Position numbers and translations under genes: made by a program
The notes under the pieces: model-generated
The model's database searches: none
Told to the model about the DNA's origin: nothing
What the model saw: the letters and a program-made list of their open reading frames with translations, nothing else
Shown: positions 53,694 to 64,000 of the stretch, one piece after another
Numbering within the stretch: the stretch's first letter is position 1
How the letters are laid out: the number at the start of each line of letters is the position of its first letter
Assembly: GCF_043290135.1 (NCBI RefSeq)
Contig: NC_134705.1
Location: 43,279,271-43,343,270, forward strand
Direction: 5' to 3'
DNA length: 64,000 nucleotides
Source of the DNA: Rhipicephalus microplus
Taxonomy: Eukaryota; Arthropoda; Arachnida; Ixodida; Ixodidae

Positions 53694-56260
53694 GCGCACA
53701 CACATATATACATATGTACACCCATACATACATACATACACACACTCAGGTGTAAATATTAAAATGAATGGCTATAAAACAACAATTATAATAAACTCAT
53801 TTCGAATATACTACAGAAAGTAACTTACGAGAGAAATCCACCGGCACTGTTATGTCTGAACACGGTGTTTCTGAACCATCTCGCAAAAGCTTGATGCATA
53901 GTTTTCAGCTGATGCCCAGTGACAAGCACTCTTTATAAAAAACACAATAAAGCCCTTGACAATGTCATGCTAAAGAAAAGGGCTGTGCATCAATATTTTG
54001 TACATGTCTGCAATATCACTCTATTTACATAGCTTGGCTCATTCACAAGCCACTAACAAAGCATGTTAGGACACTTGGGCTGAAAGTTGGCACAGCGCGA
54101 GTAAATTCTAGACAATACATGAATAATACAAATATAAGCTACTAAGCTCGTTGGTGTAAACAGTGTTTATATTGACAGCTATAGGTGTCATTTTTTTCCC
54201 CCAAAACACTTCTCAAAAGTAGAATCAACTTTATGTAGCTAAAAGTTTTTATTCTGGCGCGTCGTGGTGGCTCAACGGTGGAAGTGACTCTTTCGGCCAA
54301 GAAAACAAAGACCAATTATTTTTCCAGTTCGTGAATTCACACCATGCTAACATTGAGGCAGCTGGTAGAAGTGCTTTTGGAGAGAGGAAATCACCACATT
54401 CCCACCAGTTGTGGCCTTGGGTAGCTACTTCACTTGGACAAAAATGATGAAAAACACTCCTCAAGAAGACTTCAAAGTTTGCACACCAACACAGTTCCCA
54501 TACAGCTGTCTATTAGTCTGCTTGAAAAATATTGAGTTTACTGGTGGGCAAAGACTGTACACTATGTGAGGTGATGCTCCAGTGCACTGCATGTATGTCT
54601 TGCTGCTGGCCTCAACTGCGATGTTGCTCAGTACATATGTGTAAAATAACAACTAATACTGTGCCACTGCCAAGTAATTATGGGTCGTTTGCATGAAACA
54701 GGGACCACAATAAAAGAACATAACATTTGCCTTCACAACGTTCAAAAACTGTAAATAAATTTCCAGAGAGTTTTCACAGTTCATCTGAGGATAGTAATAT
54801 TGGTTGTAAACACATTCTTACTTCCACTAACAAACTATTTTAAGATGCCAGATTCAATATTAGAGTATACCAGCATTTTTGTAGGGCTAAACAATTGTAC
54901 AGGCACTTAGAAAAACACAAGTGAATGCATGCTATAGCTACATATAAAAATAAATACTTTTATTTCTAGTCTGAGTAGAGCTGCATAGATGATAAGTCAC
55001 TTGCATTACATTATGAACAAACCTATCCGAGCAAAGTATACATTTAAAAAGTTACACTTACACAGTAGATAAGTAGACTGTTGAAGGACGGACAGGCAGT
55101 GGGATAATACCCAAGCACTAAAATCTACTGTTAAGATATACTAGGAGTAGTGATGATCCTTTTCCTTCCAAATAAAATAATCCACATAGATTCACTTCCC
55201 AGAGCTTATACACTCATGGCATCATTGGTGCTATACAAATGAGTGTACACTGAAGGATTACATCGACTAAGTACATGTTTACTGCATCCATGGCTTTACT
55301 TCTTGTACTACAAAAAATGCAAACACAGTTACCATTGGCGGCCATGGATGCTGTGATTTCTGGCATGCAAATGTAGAGGCACGCCGGCACTTAACACACA
55401 TGTTAAAATCTTCAGCTCAAATATATTTGCCCACTAACACTACAGCAGCTTTTAAATTAGTGTCATAGTTTGGTATCTTTCATGCAAAATTTAAATAATT
55501 TTGAATGCAAGCAAAGGAACTGCTGAATAATGCACTGCTAAGAAGTTAAGCAGCAGCTGCTCCTGACATCACAATGTGCTCTTTCTGCTGTTGTAAACTT
55601 TGAGCAGGAGAACAGTCACTGGCAGTCCCTTTATTCTTGTTGGTCTTCTGTGCTCTGTTCTTGATACACTGTACATGACTGTGGAGCACCGAACCCCTTG
55701 TTACTGCTGGAACTTAGAAAAATACGGATCATTGTTACAACCATGCTACATGCAAGAGTGTATAGTTGTCAATTATGTGCTCATATTTACAGATATTGTA
55801 TTTTCAGAAGCCAATGACAAGCCTCAACACACACACAAAAACAGTGAAGGCTGAAAATATATTTAATATGATACAAGAGCAAAACCACAATGTTATAGAT
55901 GAAGGCATCAAACTTCTTACAGGCATAAAAAGCCAATAGAGTTTCTTTTATTTCGACTTTACACTAGGTGCGAGAAGTAGACCACAAATAAGTTCACTAA
56001 GAAACACAAGTTAGACTGCAATACAACACAACAGCCAATGTTCATAACTTTAAGGCTATCTAACATAGCCAGCTCGCCATACCGCATATAGGAGCAAATG
56101 GGCAGTCTAGAAGACACAAAGAACTTGTGGATTATGAGTGTGCTTGTTTCTGACATGTATTATTCTAAATGAAGAAAACCTTTCAAAAATGCACTTCATC
56201 AGGGGAAATAATCATACACAACAAACACAACGGGCTCTACAGGTGCCACCAACACTCACC
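50757..56260. other. non-coding interior of the Harbinger-type element
   Basis: 5.5 kb without a clear gene. A plus-strand ORF at 51638-51946 is rich in Lys/Glu/Arg around a (GA)n run and has no Myb/SANT motif that I recognise. A possible minus-strand exon reading DGSETPCSDITVPVDFS ends at a GTAAGT donor near 53830. The rest is AT-rich. Confidence 0.35.
53565..53692 (+). repeat. (CATA)n microsatellite
   Basis: About 30 nearly perfect tetranucleotide units in the Harbinger interior; open in several frames only because of its composition. Confidence 0.97.
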
Positions 56261-56269
56261 ATTATTGTT

Positions 56270-58090
56270 GATGCCAGTGTCTTGCCGGATGGATATGCTG
56301 TGTCCTGCACAGAACACCAAAGGAGCGCTCCATGACTTGGATTGCATGTGTGCTAGCTGCATCGCACTGCTGCTGAAATAAGCTAGCCACAGTCAGAGAA
56401 ATGAGAAGCCATGGCTTTAAAACACACTGAACGTCACCTTTAGAGATCAACAATGCATACTTAGGTAAGGTACAATTTGTAGAAAAATATATATCACTAT
56501 GCAATCGTGGTGAACATGTTCGGCTGAAACACAAGCAACAGCACTGAGACAGAAAAGGCTACATTAGGTAAAAGATGCAGTTACTGGCCCTATGTCATCT
56601 GAGGCTTCTTCGAGAGCTCTTTTTCCTTGCAAGTTGTGAACAGCCAGGCAATTTTCACCCACTTGCCATTTCCTTCCAGAGCACTTGATCCACAGAGGGA
56701 GTCACAAGCTGGAGAGCTCAATAAGGAATCAAAGTATTTGTGCTCGTTTCAAAGCACAAGCTTTTGAGTCACAGATTATTGGAGTTTCATTCATAAGCGG
56801 CAGGCTTTCAGCTTTCAACATTCTCAATTATCTTGCAATTTAGTTCTATAAATGTTGAATAAGAATTATGTGTAAGAATATTACAGGTATCCACTGAAAG
56901 CAACCATGCTTGGGTTTTCAATTTGTGCACAGTAAGTGGTGTTCACGTAATCGTTTGTATTAAAGAAAAACTATCCTAGCAGCCAGCCATTAGGCCGTTT
57001 TGTGCCCTCGAAGCTCCCAAGCAGATTGCAGTCCTTCCAGATGAGGCTGCCATGCATGCTTCCACGCCACATCCGCTGAATGATAACAGTCCGAGCAGCG
57101 ACATAGGCTTGCACAGTTAGGGAGAACGTGTCCTTCCTATTTTTGTACAGGTGCTCCAAGTAATGATGAGGATTGATGTGCCAAAATGTGCAACCGATGC
57201 ATCACAGGACCTTAACAAACCAATCTCTGCGATCTGTGAAGAGCCAAAAACGAGATATTTAAAAACAATCATTAAAAGCACTCACTTCTAATACTTATTT
57301 GAGGAATCTAACACTTAGTTAAAGTGACCAAAGTCTGCTATAATCACTTTGAAATAAACTGAAGCCTCATTTAAAATTTACGTACCGCAATATATATGTC
57401 CTACTGAAGTATAGTACTACCACAGTGGTAATCGTCTATAGAACTAATTTTCCAAAATAACATAAATTTTTAAGTGCAACCTGGCTCCTGAAAAATAAAT
57501 TCACATTAACTTTCCAACTATCAAACGTGGTCAATCGACAGGCCTAACCTCATAATCAAACAAGAGCTCACTTGTATCAAATCACAAAAAACTTTTTATG
57601 TATTTGCTCCCTAATATATGTATGTATATAACAGTAGTAGTAAATTTTTCATGCTTCAACTTACCATAGAGAAACATTACATCTGATGGGCTTAAAAACT
57701 TGCACACGTTATAGAACTGCGTGAACTATAGTACCGGTGAAATTTAGTTCTGCAAGGTGAACTCACCGATGGCAGCATTTAGTGGCCGTCGGTGTCATAA
57801 GGAACCAAGTACGGGGAACAGGCAAAGGGCATCTGCAGACTGGAAGCTGCCAATGACAGCAATGAAGGGCTGGCCAGGCGTGCACGTCCATTGATAAAGT
57901 GTGAGAACTGGCCATGACCGGCTGTTGTCAAGGCTCTAGTGCCGTGCGAAACGATGGCCAGACGAACTCGGAAACCTGTAGTTAGGCGATATTGGCCTAC
58001 AATTTCATCCAAAGCAAGGCACCGGTGAAATCTTTGCTTTTTTGGGGGGCTGGAGGGAAGCTTGACGTTCACAGGCTCTCGCTGCCACAT
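56270..58090 (-). pseudogene. PIF/Harbinger transposase (DDE_Tnp_4 type), degenerate, probably intron-containing
   Basis: In minus-strand order: an N-terminal region (LALDEIVGQYRLTTGFRVR, then SPSLLSLAASSLQ) at 58090-57779; a consensus donor GTGAGT near 57765; and an acceptor (TTTGGCTCTTCACAG) near 57232. The first catalytic block follows as CIGCTFWHINPHHYLEHLYK, with Asp replaced by Gly. Next are KNRKDTFSLTVQAYVAARTV, MWRGSMHGSLIWKDCNLLGS and GWLLG followed by a frameshift at the second Asp. The third block is IQVMERSFGVL near 56300, with its Glu kept. The motif order and spacing are those of Harbinger (HARBI1-like) transposases. It is inactive. Confidence 0.75.
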
Positions 58091-60340
58091 AGAACTCTCA
58101 ATTTGTTACCGAAGAACAGTCTAGGCGCGCTTCCAAAGTAACACGATCCACAACAGAATGTAGCATCTCGCAGTTTTGGTTGATCACATCACAGCGCTAG
58201 GACTATGGTTATCACAAAAAGGAGAAGTGACGACTTAACAAACAAAAGCGCCAAGCTGCCCCACCACGACTTCGCAGGGCAAAACAGTTGTCAACGCTGT
58301 CTTTCAAGTTTCGGTCACATGAGCACAGCTTGTTCACAAGTCTTGGAACGTCAACACAGCACCACTGTTCACAACGAACATCGTTTCACTCTTGAACAGT
58401 ACATTGCTCTCAAGTAAATAGAAGCGTGCGGGCTAACTAGTGGTGAAGCAAGAACCGAGCGCGTAGTTCATACGTTTCCATACGTACTTGGGGTCACTCA
58501 AGTAACGTGTCAAAACGCGGTCAATCCGAAATGTCGCACAGCACCAAACTCAGAGACTGGAAAGTCAAGCGAACGAACTGTTACCGGCACACAAACACAC
58601 ATTGCAGGCTTCTCGAGTGCCAGTTGTCGTCGATACATCGACGCCGATCCCCGCTTGATAACCACACCGACGCACAGGCTTCGCTGCGCTTCACCGTACA
58701 CCATTGCACTGCCACAGCTTTCCGCACTGCTTACACGCACCGAAAGAGCTGCTGTAATCACAACACATCCGGTCAAACGCTGAAGTAACTCGTGAGAGAA
58801 GCGTTTGCTGAAAGTCGCACCGACCGATATGCTGTTTACGACGCCATGTTGTTTTCGACAACTGCGAAGCACATAAGATGATAAGAGAGCTCTTAGAAAG
58901 TACTTGCACTATTTTCACGGCATGAAAAAAATTTCTCTTATGTGCGAGGGGGGTGATATGACGAACAGGACAGGCGTGCCAGATGAAAGAAGTGTTGTGG
59001 CAACGTCACGGAGTGAGCTGATGTAGAGGGTATTGCTTCACAACCAATCACAAGCTGTGCCTGTCGGCCAAGCCGTCGTCTGCTCGCGTTTGTCGTCTGC
59101 TTCGATCAGAGCATGCGACAGGGGATTCGCCTTCGCAACGCTATTATTCTCAGGTCAAGTGGTCGCTGCGTCGCACAAAATACATGTCAGTGGCTCGCTC
59201 TACCTTTGAATGATGTTCGTGCGCCAAGTTAAATGGCTGCTAATTGACGCAAGGATGAATTCAGGCAAGGTTTGCTCTAGAATTGTGAGGGTTGGCATAT
59301 TTTTGGTGTCATACAAAGTTACTAGGGTCATTTCATTCCGATTGCTTGCCATAGTATCACGGTCCATATCGGTGTCTGAACAGTGAAGGTGAAGATGCAT
59401 GATTTGTTTGTAGTTCCATGCGTAATCATGCGCAACCCTAATACGCTTTGGTTTACAAAGTACGTTTTGTTCCAGATCGTCCCAAAGTGTATCGACAGCA
59501 GCATTTCAGAGATCGCAACCATTGGACAGTTAGAGCCAATGAAAGTACACTAGAGCACAAACTTTAGGAACTACTCACTGAAAACTTCCTCTCATTTTTA
59601 TTTCCAATAGCGTGCAAAGAATGTGCTGCCATTAACCTCTTTGGTGGTAATTTCCACCAATGAGGCAAGGATCTCGAGTCGCACTTTTAATTGGATGAGA
59701 TGGGGCGCAACACAACAACATAACAAATAAGGTTGATCCTATGCCATGTCGCGTTCGAATGCACCGACCATTCACGTATCACATTGGTTTTCATCCAACC
59801 ACAAATATTTAGATGCGTAGTTTTATGCCATTGACGCCCAATAGAATTCTTCAATTACTGCGACTTCGAACTTATTGGACGATGGTGGTTGTCAACACCA
59901 TCCACTGCGTACAAGGGAAACAACACGCGAAGCTCAAAGCGCCGAAAGAAATAAAAACGCACCAGCAGTCATCAGGCAGCCCTTGATGGGCGTGAATTAA
60001 CTCAAAACCAGCCAGGGCACCAAAGTATACCGCTGCGGCAGCAGGTTCTAAGTAGCCACATTGTTCCTAAGAGTGGTCCGGACCACTCTTGGGATTTTCT
60101 CTCAGCCGTGCTGTTTTTACGCACAATTTCGCTTCGTGAATCCACTTACGAGCACTTTTCGGTGACGTAAGCAAATATAGCAACTGCATCACCATCGCTG
60201 ACATGTTCCCGGGCAGTCACAGCGCGCTTTATTTGCAGCGGCCGATGTGACAACTATGGCCTCTCACGACGTTTTTTCGTTTCGTGAATCGACTTACGCA
60301 AGAAAATGTCTCTTGCGCAAAAATGTTTTCGTAAGTGAGT
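58091..60340. other. right-hand interior of the Harbinger-type element
   Basis: This stretch is upstream of the transposase. The short ORFs have no motifs. TTCGTGAATCSACTTACG recurs near 60135 and 60279, and a CTTACG...CGTAAG hairpin lies at 60292-60335. These look like subterminal repeats where transposase might bind. Confidence 0.4.
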
Positions 60341-61083
60341 TTTGTGAATCCGGGCCCAGATTCCTTAGCAATGCGGTAAACCTGACTGTCGGTAGTTTTC
60401 CTTGCCTTAATTGCACAATTCTCTGTCCATAAAAATTTCCAGTTATTGGCTTGCTTTAGAGTTAGAGCCTTGGTGAATAATGATTTATTTGTTGGCGTTA
60501 GGTGATCATTTACGTACACAGGGCTGTTGATTGCAGAAGAGATACTAAGATCCCCAAAACACAACTTAGCTTTACGTGCCTTAGAAATGAATTCATTCTT
60601 CTTCGAACGCGAGCAAAACCTAGCAACAACATTCTTTTTTTCCTTGACCTTCGTCGGGACACGGTGCACAATGTCAAGGTCAGAGGGCACATGGGGGCAA
60701 CCAACTGTATCGCCAACTTTTTGCAAAATCGCTATACAGTCTTCCCTTTGCGTGCAGGGAATGCCCTTGATTTCTACATTGTTGATTCTGGAGTACTGTT
60801 CAAGTTCTTGAACCTTTTTTGAGAGCAAGCTGTTTTCGTTCAACAGTCTTTTGTTATCGGCAGCGAGTACCTCTTTTTCTGAGCGCAGTGTCTCAACAAT
60901 GCCATTCAGAATTTCCATGCTCTGTTTTAAATCGTCAATTTCGCTTTTGAGCTCCTTAACACCAATTCCTGAAGATTGCATTCTCAACAAGACTTTACCG
61001 AAGACATCATGAGCCAGACGGTCAGTCTCATTGTTAAAGTTCGCTTCAATTGCATCAATGCGCTTCGCAAGTTCGGCACACGT

Positions 61084-61369
61084 CGGCATCGCTTAACAAG
61101 TTTCAGTCACACCATAAATTGCAAAAGAAAAAAAACTACAGTACTTCGGTAGCAGCAGCAACAGCGAATTGAACAGAAGGGTTACCTTAGAATACTTAAC
61201 TACTAACCTGCACGAAAGACAGAATTCACTCCAGTACGTGACCATCCCGCTGTCGCTGCTGCAATGGAGCCTTGGTGGGGACGGTAGCTTTATAAGTGGC
61301 AATTCAGAGCAGGAGTGTCACACAGTAGGGCTGCAGGAAGCTCCTTCTGGTGTCGTCAGGCTGCCCTCA
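61084..61369 (-). repeat. second 5' UTR unit of CR1-like copy 2
   Basis: It begins TGAGGGCAGCCTGACGACAC at 61369 and runs to the ORF1 start region. It repeats the first ~165 bp of the upstream unit with few changes. Confidence 0.8.
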
Positions 61370-61654
61370 ACGGGTTGTCAGATCGGCACAAATGATGAAT
61401 TTGATCAGTCAAGACCTATGGTAGCTCCTCCTCACGGCGGCAGAATGCCCTACACGTGCCGGTAATCGCGCTGGAAGGGCACGATACGGTATCTGCACGA
61501 AAGACAGAATTCACTTCAGTACGTGACCATCCCGCTGTCGCTGCTGCAATGGAGCCTTGGTGGGGACGGTAGCTTTATAAGTGGCAATTCAGAGCAGGAG
61601 CGTCACACAGTAGGGCCGAAGGAAGCTCCTTCCGGTGTCGTCAGGCTGCCCTCA
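61370..61654 (-). repeat. first 5' UTR unit (285-bp period) of CR1-like copy 2
   Basis: It begins with the same 20 bases at 61654. The shared part covers about 61494-61654 and 61208-61369. A tandem 5' UTR suggests promoter monomers, as in some L1 and jockey-group LINEs. Confidence 0.8.
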
Positions 61655-64000
61655 CCCAGAAGTGCTCTCTCAGGTGGTTTAGCGTGACGATTATGCCTTC
61701 ATGCATTGTGCGGACATGGGAATCCCGAGCTTTGAGAATCGTGAAATAGTGATCGTCCGGTAGCACCAATAGGGGCTTTGTATCAGAGCTTTCATTGAGG
61801 TTTCGTAGCCGCCCGTGCACCAGTTGTAAGTAGGTTTTATACATCTCTAAATGGTTGCAAGTCAGTTACCTTTGAATTTTCAGGTAGACCTGCATCTTAG
61901 GAAGCGCGAACATTTCTTCATCAAATGGTTCACTTTGAGTTTGGTGTATTCAATAGCGCCCAGCTGCTAATAATTTCTCAGTCTTCAGAGACTCATACCT
62001 CGGACAACTTTTATCAGCGTTATATACGAAGTGTCGTACCCATGCCGTGACTCTCAGCAATTTGATGAGAGAGCTGTGCCTTGTTAAGTGAAATATTGGC
62101 GCTCTCCGCTCACGCATTTTGTCACCTACTTGAAGGACTAACTGTGGCGAATCAATTACTTCATGATCCTCTTCAGCAGCTAAGAGTTTCCTCTGTGTCC
62201 ATTCAGATGGACTTAGCCACAGCCAGCTCAGTCCTTGCCACCAAACGTTCTTCTGTATCAAGACGTCCAACGATTCGCCTCTTGGTTTCCATTACCTGGG
62301 CAATGCTGCCAGCAGCAATTCAATATTTGTGTTACTGCTTTCATTTAAGTGATTCAGTTTTTGAAGAAAACTTCTTGCTTGCATGAATCTGCTTGAATGC
62401 AATTCAAGGTCATAGTCGAGTCTGTCCACATAAATCAAAATAGTCTGTCAAGAAAAAGGCATGTGTCTCTTCTACATATTCAGCAATCTACTGCATATTA
62501 GTGCTCCCATTAGGTCGAGGCATGGCAACGATAGAAGCTTCAATGAGGCGATTCTTGATTTCGCAGCAATGAGACTCGTGCTGTCACTGTTAGCAACATC
62601 GGCGCGAACATATACTCATGCTTCATAAGGTTTAGCGCTGGAGTCCACAAAGACGTGTATTTGAACGCCACGAATATCATATACCTCTGACGTCAAACGT
62701 TCGAGAACATTGACCTTGAGAAAGTGAACCAAAGCATTCCTCCAGATATTCGACTGCCACAGTTTAGGGTCTGGTCATTCTTCTTCTCAATACACTTTAC
62801 GAACCAGCAGCAGCTGAAATAAGATTTTGCCTCGTACCACTTAAGAAGCAACAAGTCCCAGTGGGTCATAAACTTTAGATACTGTTTCCTGAACGAAGCG
62901 CTTCGTATCTTCAGTCTTCCCTAAGAATGGGGAGATATTTTTTAAACTGTAAGTAAGGCTGTCGGTCTCACTGTTCAACGTCATTATGAGGACTTTCGTT
63001 TTAGATCATGTTTGTCTACCGCTGTTAGGTAGAGCTGGCTCTTTTGAGTCAAATAAGTTCTGCTCATCCCAAGAACATGTTTTCCCCTTTCTGAGTGGCA
63101 TTCGAGCGGCGTTTATTATTTCTTTTGCGGTAGCGTATAGATCTACAGCTGCATGTATATTATCTGCCACAAAGAGCACCTCGTCTACATAGAATGACTT
63201 TGCCAGTAGTTGAGCCACTCTATGTTGCTCGTTGTGTACACATGCTTTGAGGTAATGCCGAATGGTCGCTGTTAGCATGAATGAACTGGACGTCGATTCG
63301 GAAGGTACTCTCGTCATTCGCCAGACCTGTATGTCATCTTCCCTAAATGGTAACGTTGGCTTCTCAGCAGACTAGAAGAACCTAAAGAGATCTCAGTCTC
63401 GGACCCTAATACCAACATGCAGAAATGCTTTTTCTATGTCTGCAGTCATTGGAAGCTTGTACCAGCGAGATCGCATAAGGATTTGTTAAAATTGGGACTG
63501 GTTTATAAGCCATAATTCAGCGATTTCTGGTCTCTTGCGTGTCATGAGGCATTGAATACCACCCTCAACTTCGTAGTCAGCAAGTCTTCACGAATAACTT
63601 CTCGATGTGGCATGTATGCACGATCCTCTTTAGGTTTACTCTTGAAGCAGGCCCTCTTTAGTATAAAGTCTGCGTACAAGACTCTGAAGGCGGTTACGTG
63701 CTACAAGGTAGATTTATTGATTGATATGTGGGGTTGAACGTCCCAAAACCTTCCTATAATTATAAGAGACGCCGTAATAGAGGGCGCCGGAAATTTAGAC
63801 CACCTGTGGTTCTTTAACGTGCACCCAAATCTGAGCATATGGGCCTACAACATTTCCGCCTCCTTCAGGAATATAGCCGCCACAGCCGAGATTCGATCCC
63901 GTGACTTTCGGGTCAGCAGCCTAGTACCTTAACCACTAGACCACCGCGGTGGGGCTGCTACAAAGTAGTTGTCTTCGATTAGTTGTATGTTAGGTTCTTT
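61655..64000 (-). pseudogene. BEL/Pao pol, reverse transcriptase to start of integrase
   Basis: It enters from beyond 64000. The piece before the Ruka insertion (63957-64000) reads KEPNIQLIEDNYFV. RT blocks follow: YMPHREVIREDLLTTKLRVV near 63600, a frame-shifted KLPMTADIEKAF near 63450, SFMLTATIRHYLKACVH near 63270 and AKSFYVDEVLFVADN near 63200. In the last, the catalytic YVDD has become YVDE. Later blocks are WWQGLSWLWLSPSEW near 62230 and the integrase HHCC start VLPDDHYFTILKARDSHVRT near 61750, ending HLREHFWV at the LINE junction. There are many stops. Confidence 0.82.
63712..63956 (-). mobile_element. Ruka-type SINE, full length
   Basis: Inserted in the BEL/Pao RT frame. Duplications GCTACAAGGTAG (63700-63711) and GCTACAAAGTAG (63957-63968) differ at one base. 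The head CCGCGGTGGTCTAGTGGTTA and B-box GGGATCGAATCTC are kept. Confidence 0.92.

Larger units (their letters stand above)
50747..60356 (-). mobile_element. PIF/Harbinger-type DNA transposon, 9.6 kb
   Basis: The ends GGCCCGAATTCACAAA (50747) and GGCCCGGATTCACAAA (reverse complement, 60356) are inverted repeats with one mismatch in 16. The flanks carry a CAG duplication at 50744-50746 and 60357-60359, matching the 3-bp CWG/TWA preference of PIF/Harbinger. It lies inside LINE ORF1, and removing it restores that frame to its stop. A degenerate Harbinger transposase is inside on the minus strand. At 9.6 kb it is larger than usual (3-6 kb). Confidence 0.85.
50724..61089 (-). pseudogene. CR1-like ORF1 (coiled coil and FP-like domain), split by the Harbinger insert
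   Basis: From ATG 61089 the protein has a coiled coil at about residues 45-98. QYSRINNVEIKGIP and LDIVHRVPTKVKEKKNVVAR follow, with FCSRSKKNEFISKARKAKL, the baculovirus-FP-like nucleic-acid-binding region of LINE ORF1 proteins. At residue 244 (AKES) the frame runs into the transposon end at 60356. The natural C-terminus (DLSFII and TAG at 50724) lies on the other side, 9.6 kb away. Apart from the insertion the ORF is open. ORF1p would bind LINE RNA in the cytoplasm. Confidence 0.85.
47408..61654 (-). mobile_element. CR1-like LINE (copy 2), full length, split by a 9.6-kb transposon
   Basis: The 5' end TGAGGGCAGCCTGACGACAC is at 61654 and the 3' end (TTTGATTCTGATTCTGAT) at 47408. Without the Harbinger insert it is about 4.6 kb. 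It contains a tandem 5' UTR, ORF1, ORF2 and a 3' hairpin. It is inserted into a BEL/Pao integrase frame. Confidence 0.88.

Noticed and set aside
57160..57235. Host-gene exon suggested by a good acceptor
   Set aside because: The downstream reading matches Harbinger transposase and lies between the transposon ends, so it is a transposon exon rather than a host gene.

Overview
The window reads as intergenic/intronic DNA from a hard (ixodid) tick. The main clue is seven copies of a tRNA-headed SINE that I recognise as the tick 'Ruka' family; several have clean target-site duplications. The other clue is a five-exon minus-strand gene encoding a tick lipocalin (histamine-binding-protein family). 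The genus cannot be fixed from sequence alone; a metastriate tick such as Rhipicephalus, Dermacentor or Hyalomma is my inference. There are no bacterial features.

Host gene (4092-33322, minus). Five exons, none of them a long ORF, can be joined by splice signals and compatible phases: 33267-33169 (signal peptide), 31608-31457, 14067-14000, 10463-10377 and 4231-4092. A TATA box and initiator lie upstream, and an ATTAAA poly(A) signal lies downstream. The reading has the six-cysteine pattern of tick lipocalins, but codon 157 in the last exon is TAG and a further 24 in-frame lipocalin-like codons follow it. The gene is therefore probably a recent pseudogene or a truncated allele, unless the base is an assembly error. 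Intron 4 (6.1 kb) holds a Tc1/mariner-type transposon and three Ruka SINEs. Intron 2 (17.4 kb) holds a nest of LINEs.

Left flank (1-4090): unassigned DNA, then the 3' part of an RNase H-bearing LINE.

Introns (4232-31456): a Tc1/mariner-type element with about 430-bp inverted repeats (5238-9232), broken by a (TATC)n composite repeat and a Ruka; tandem tRNA-like units; an RTE LINE tail; a 550-bp foldback; a gypsy integrase tail; a jockey-like LINE (19428-26935) that was itself split twice, by a CR1-like LINE and by a short inverted-ended insertion; a gypsy protease fragment; and a second, full (TATC)n composite.

Upstream of the gene (33330-46420): mostly featureless AT-rich DNA, a (GATA)n composite remnant, an LTR-like stretch, a hAT transposase relic and a Penelope-like element with RT and GIY-YIG remains.

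Right third (46435-64000): three elements nested inside one another on the minus strand. A BEL/Pao pol gene is split by a CR1-like LINE (47408-61654, 4.6 kb when its own insert is removed). That LINE is split within ORF1 by a 9.6-kb PIF/Harbinger transposon (50747-60356; 17-bp inverted ends, CAG duplication, degenerate transposase inside). Excising each insert restores reading-frame continuity of its host. All mobile-element genes seen are broken. The biology on view is one salivary-type lipocalin locus and the layered history of transposons that expanded its introns and flanks.
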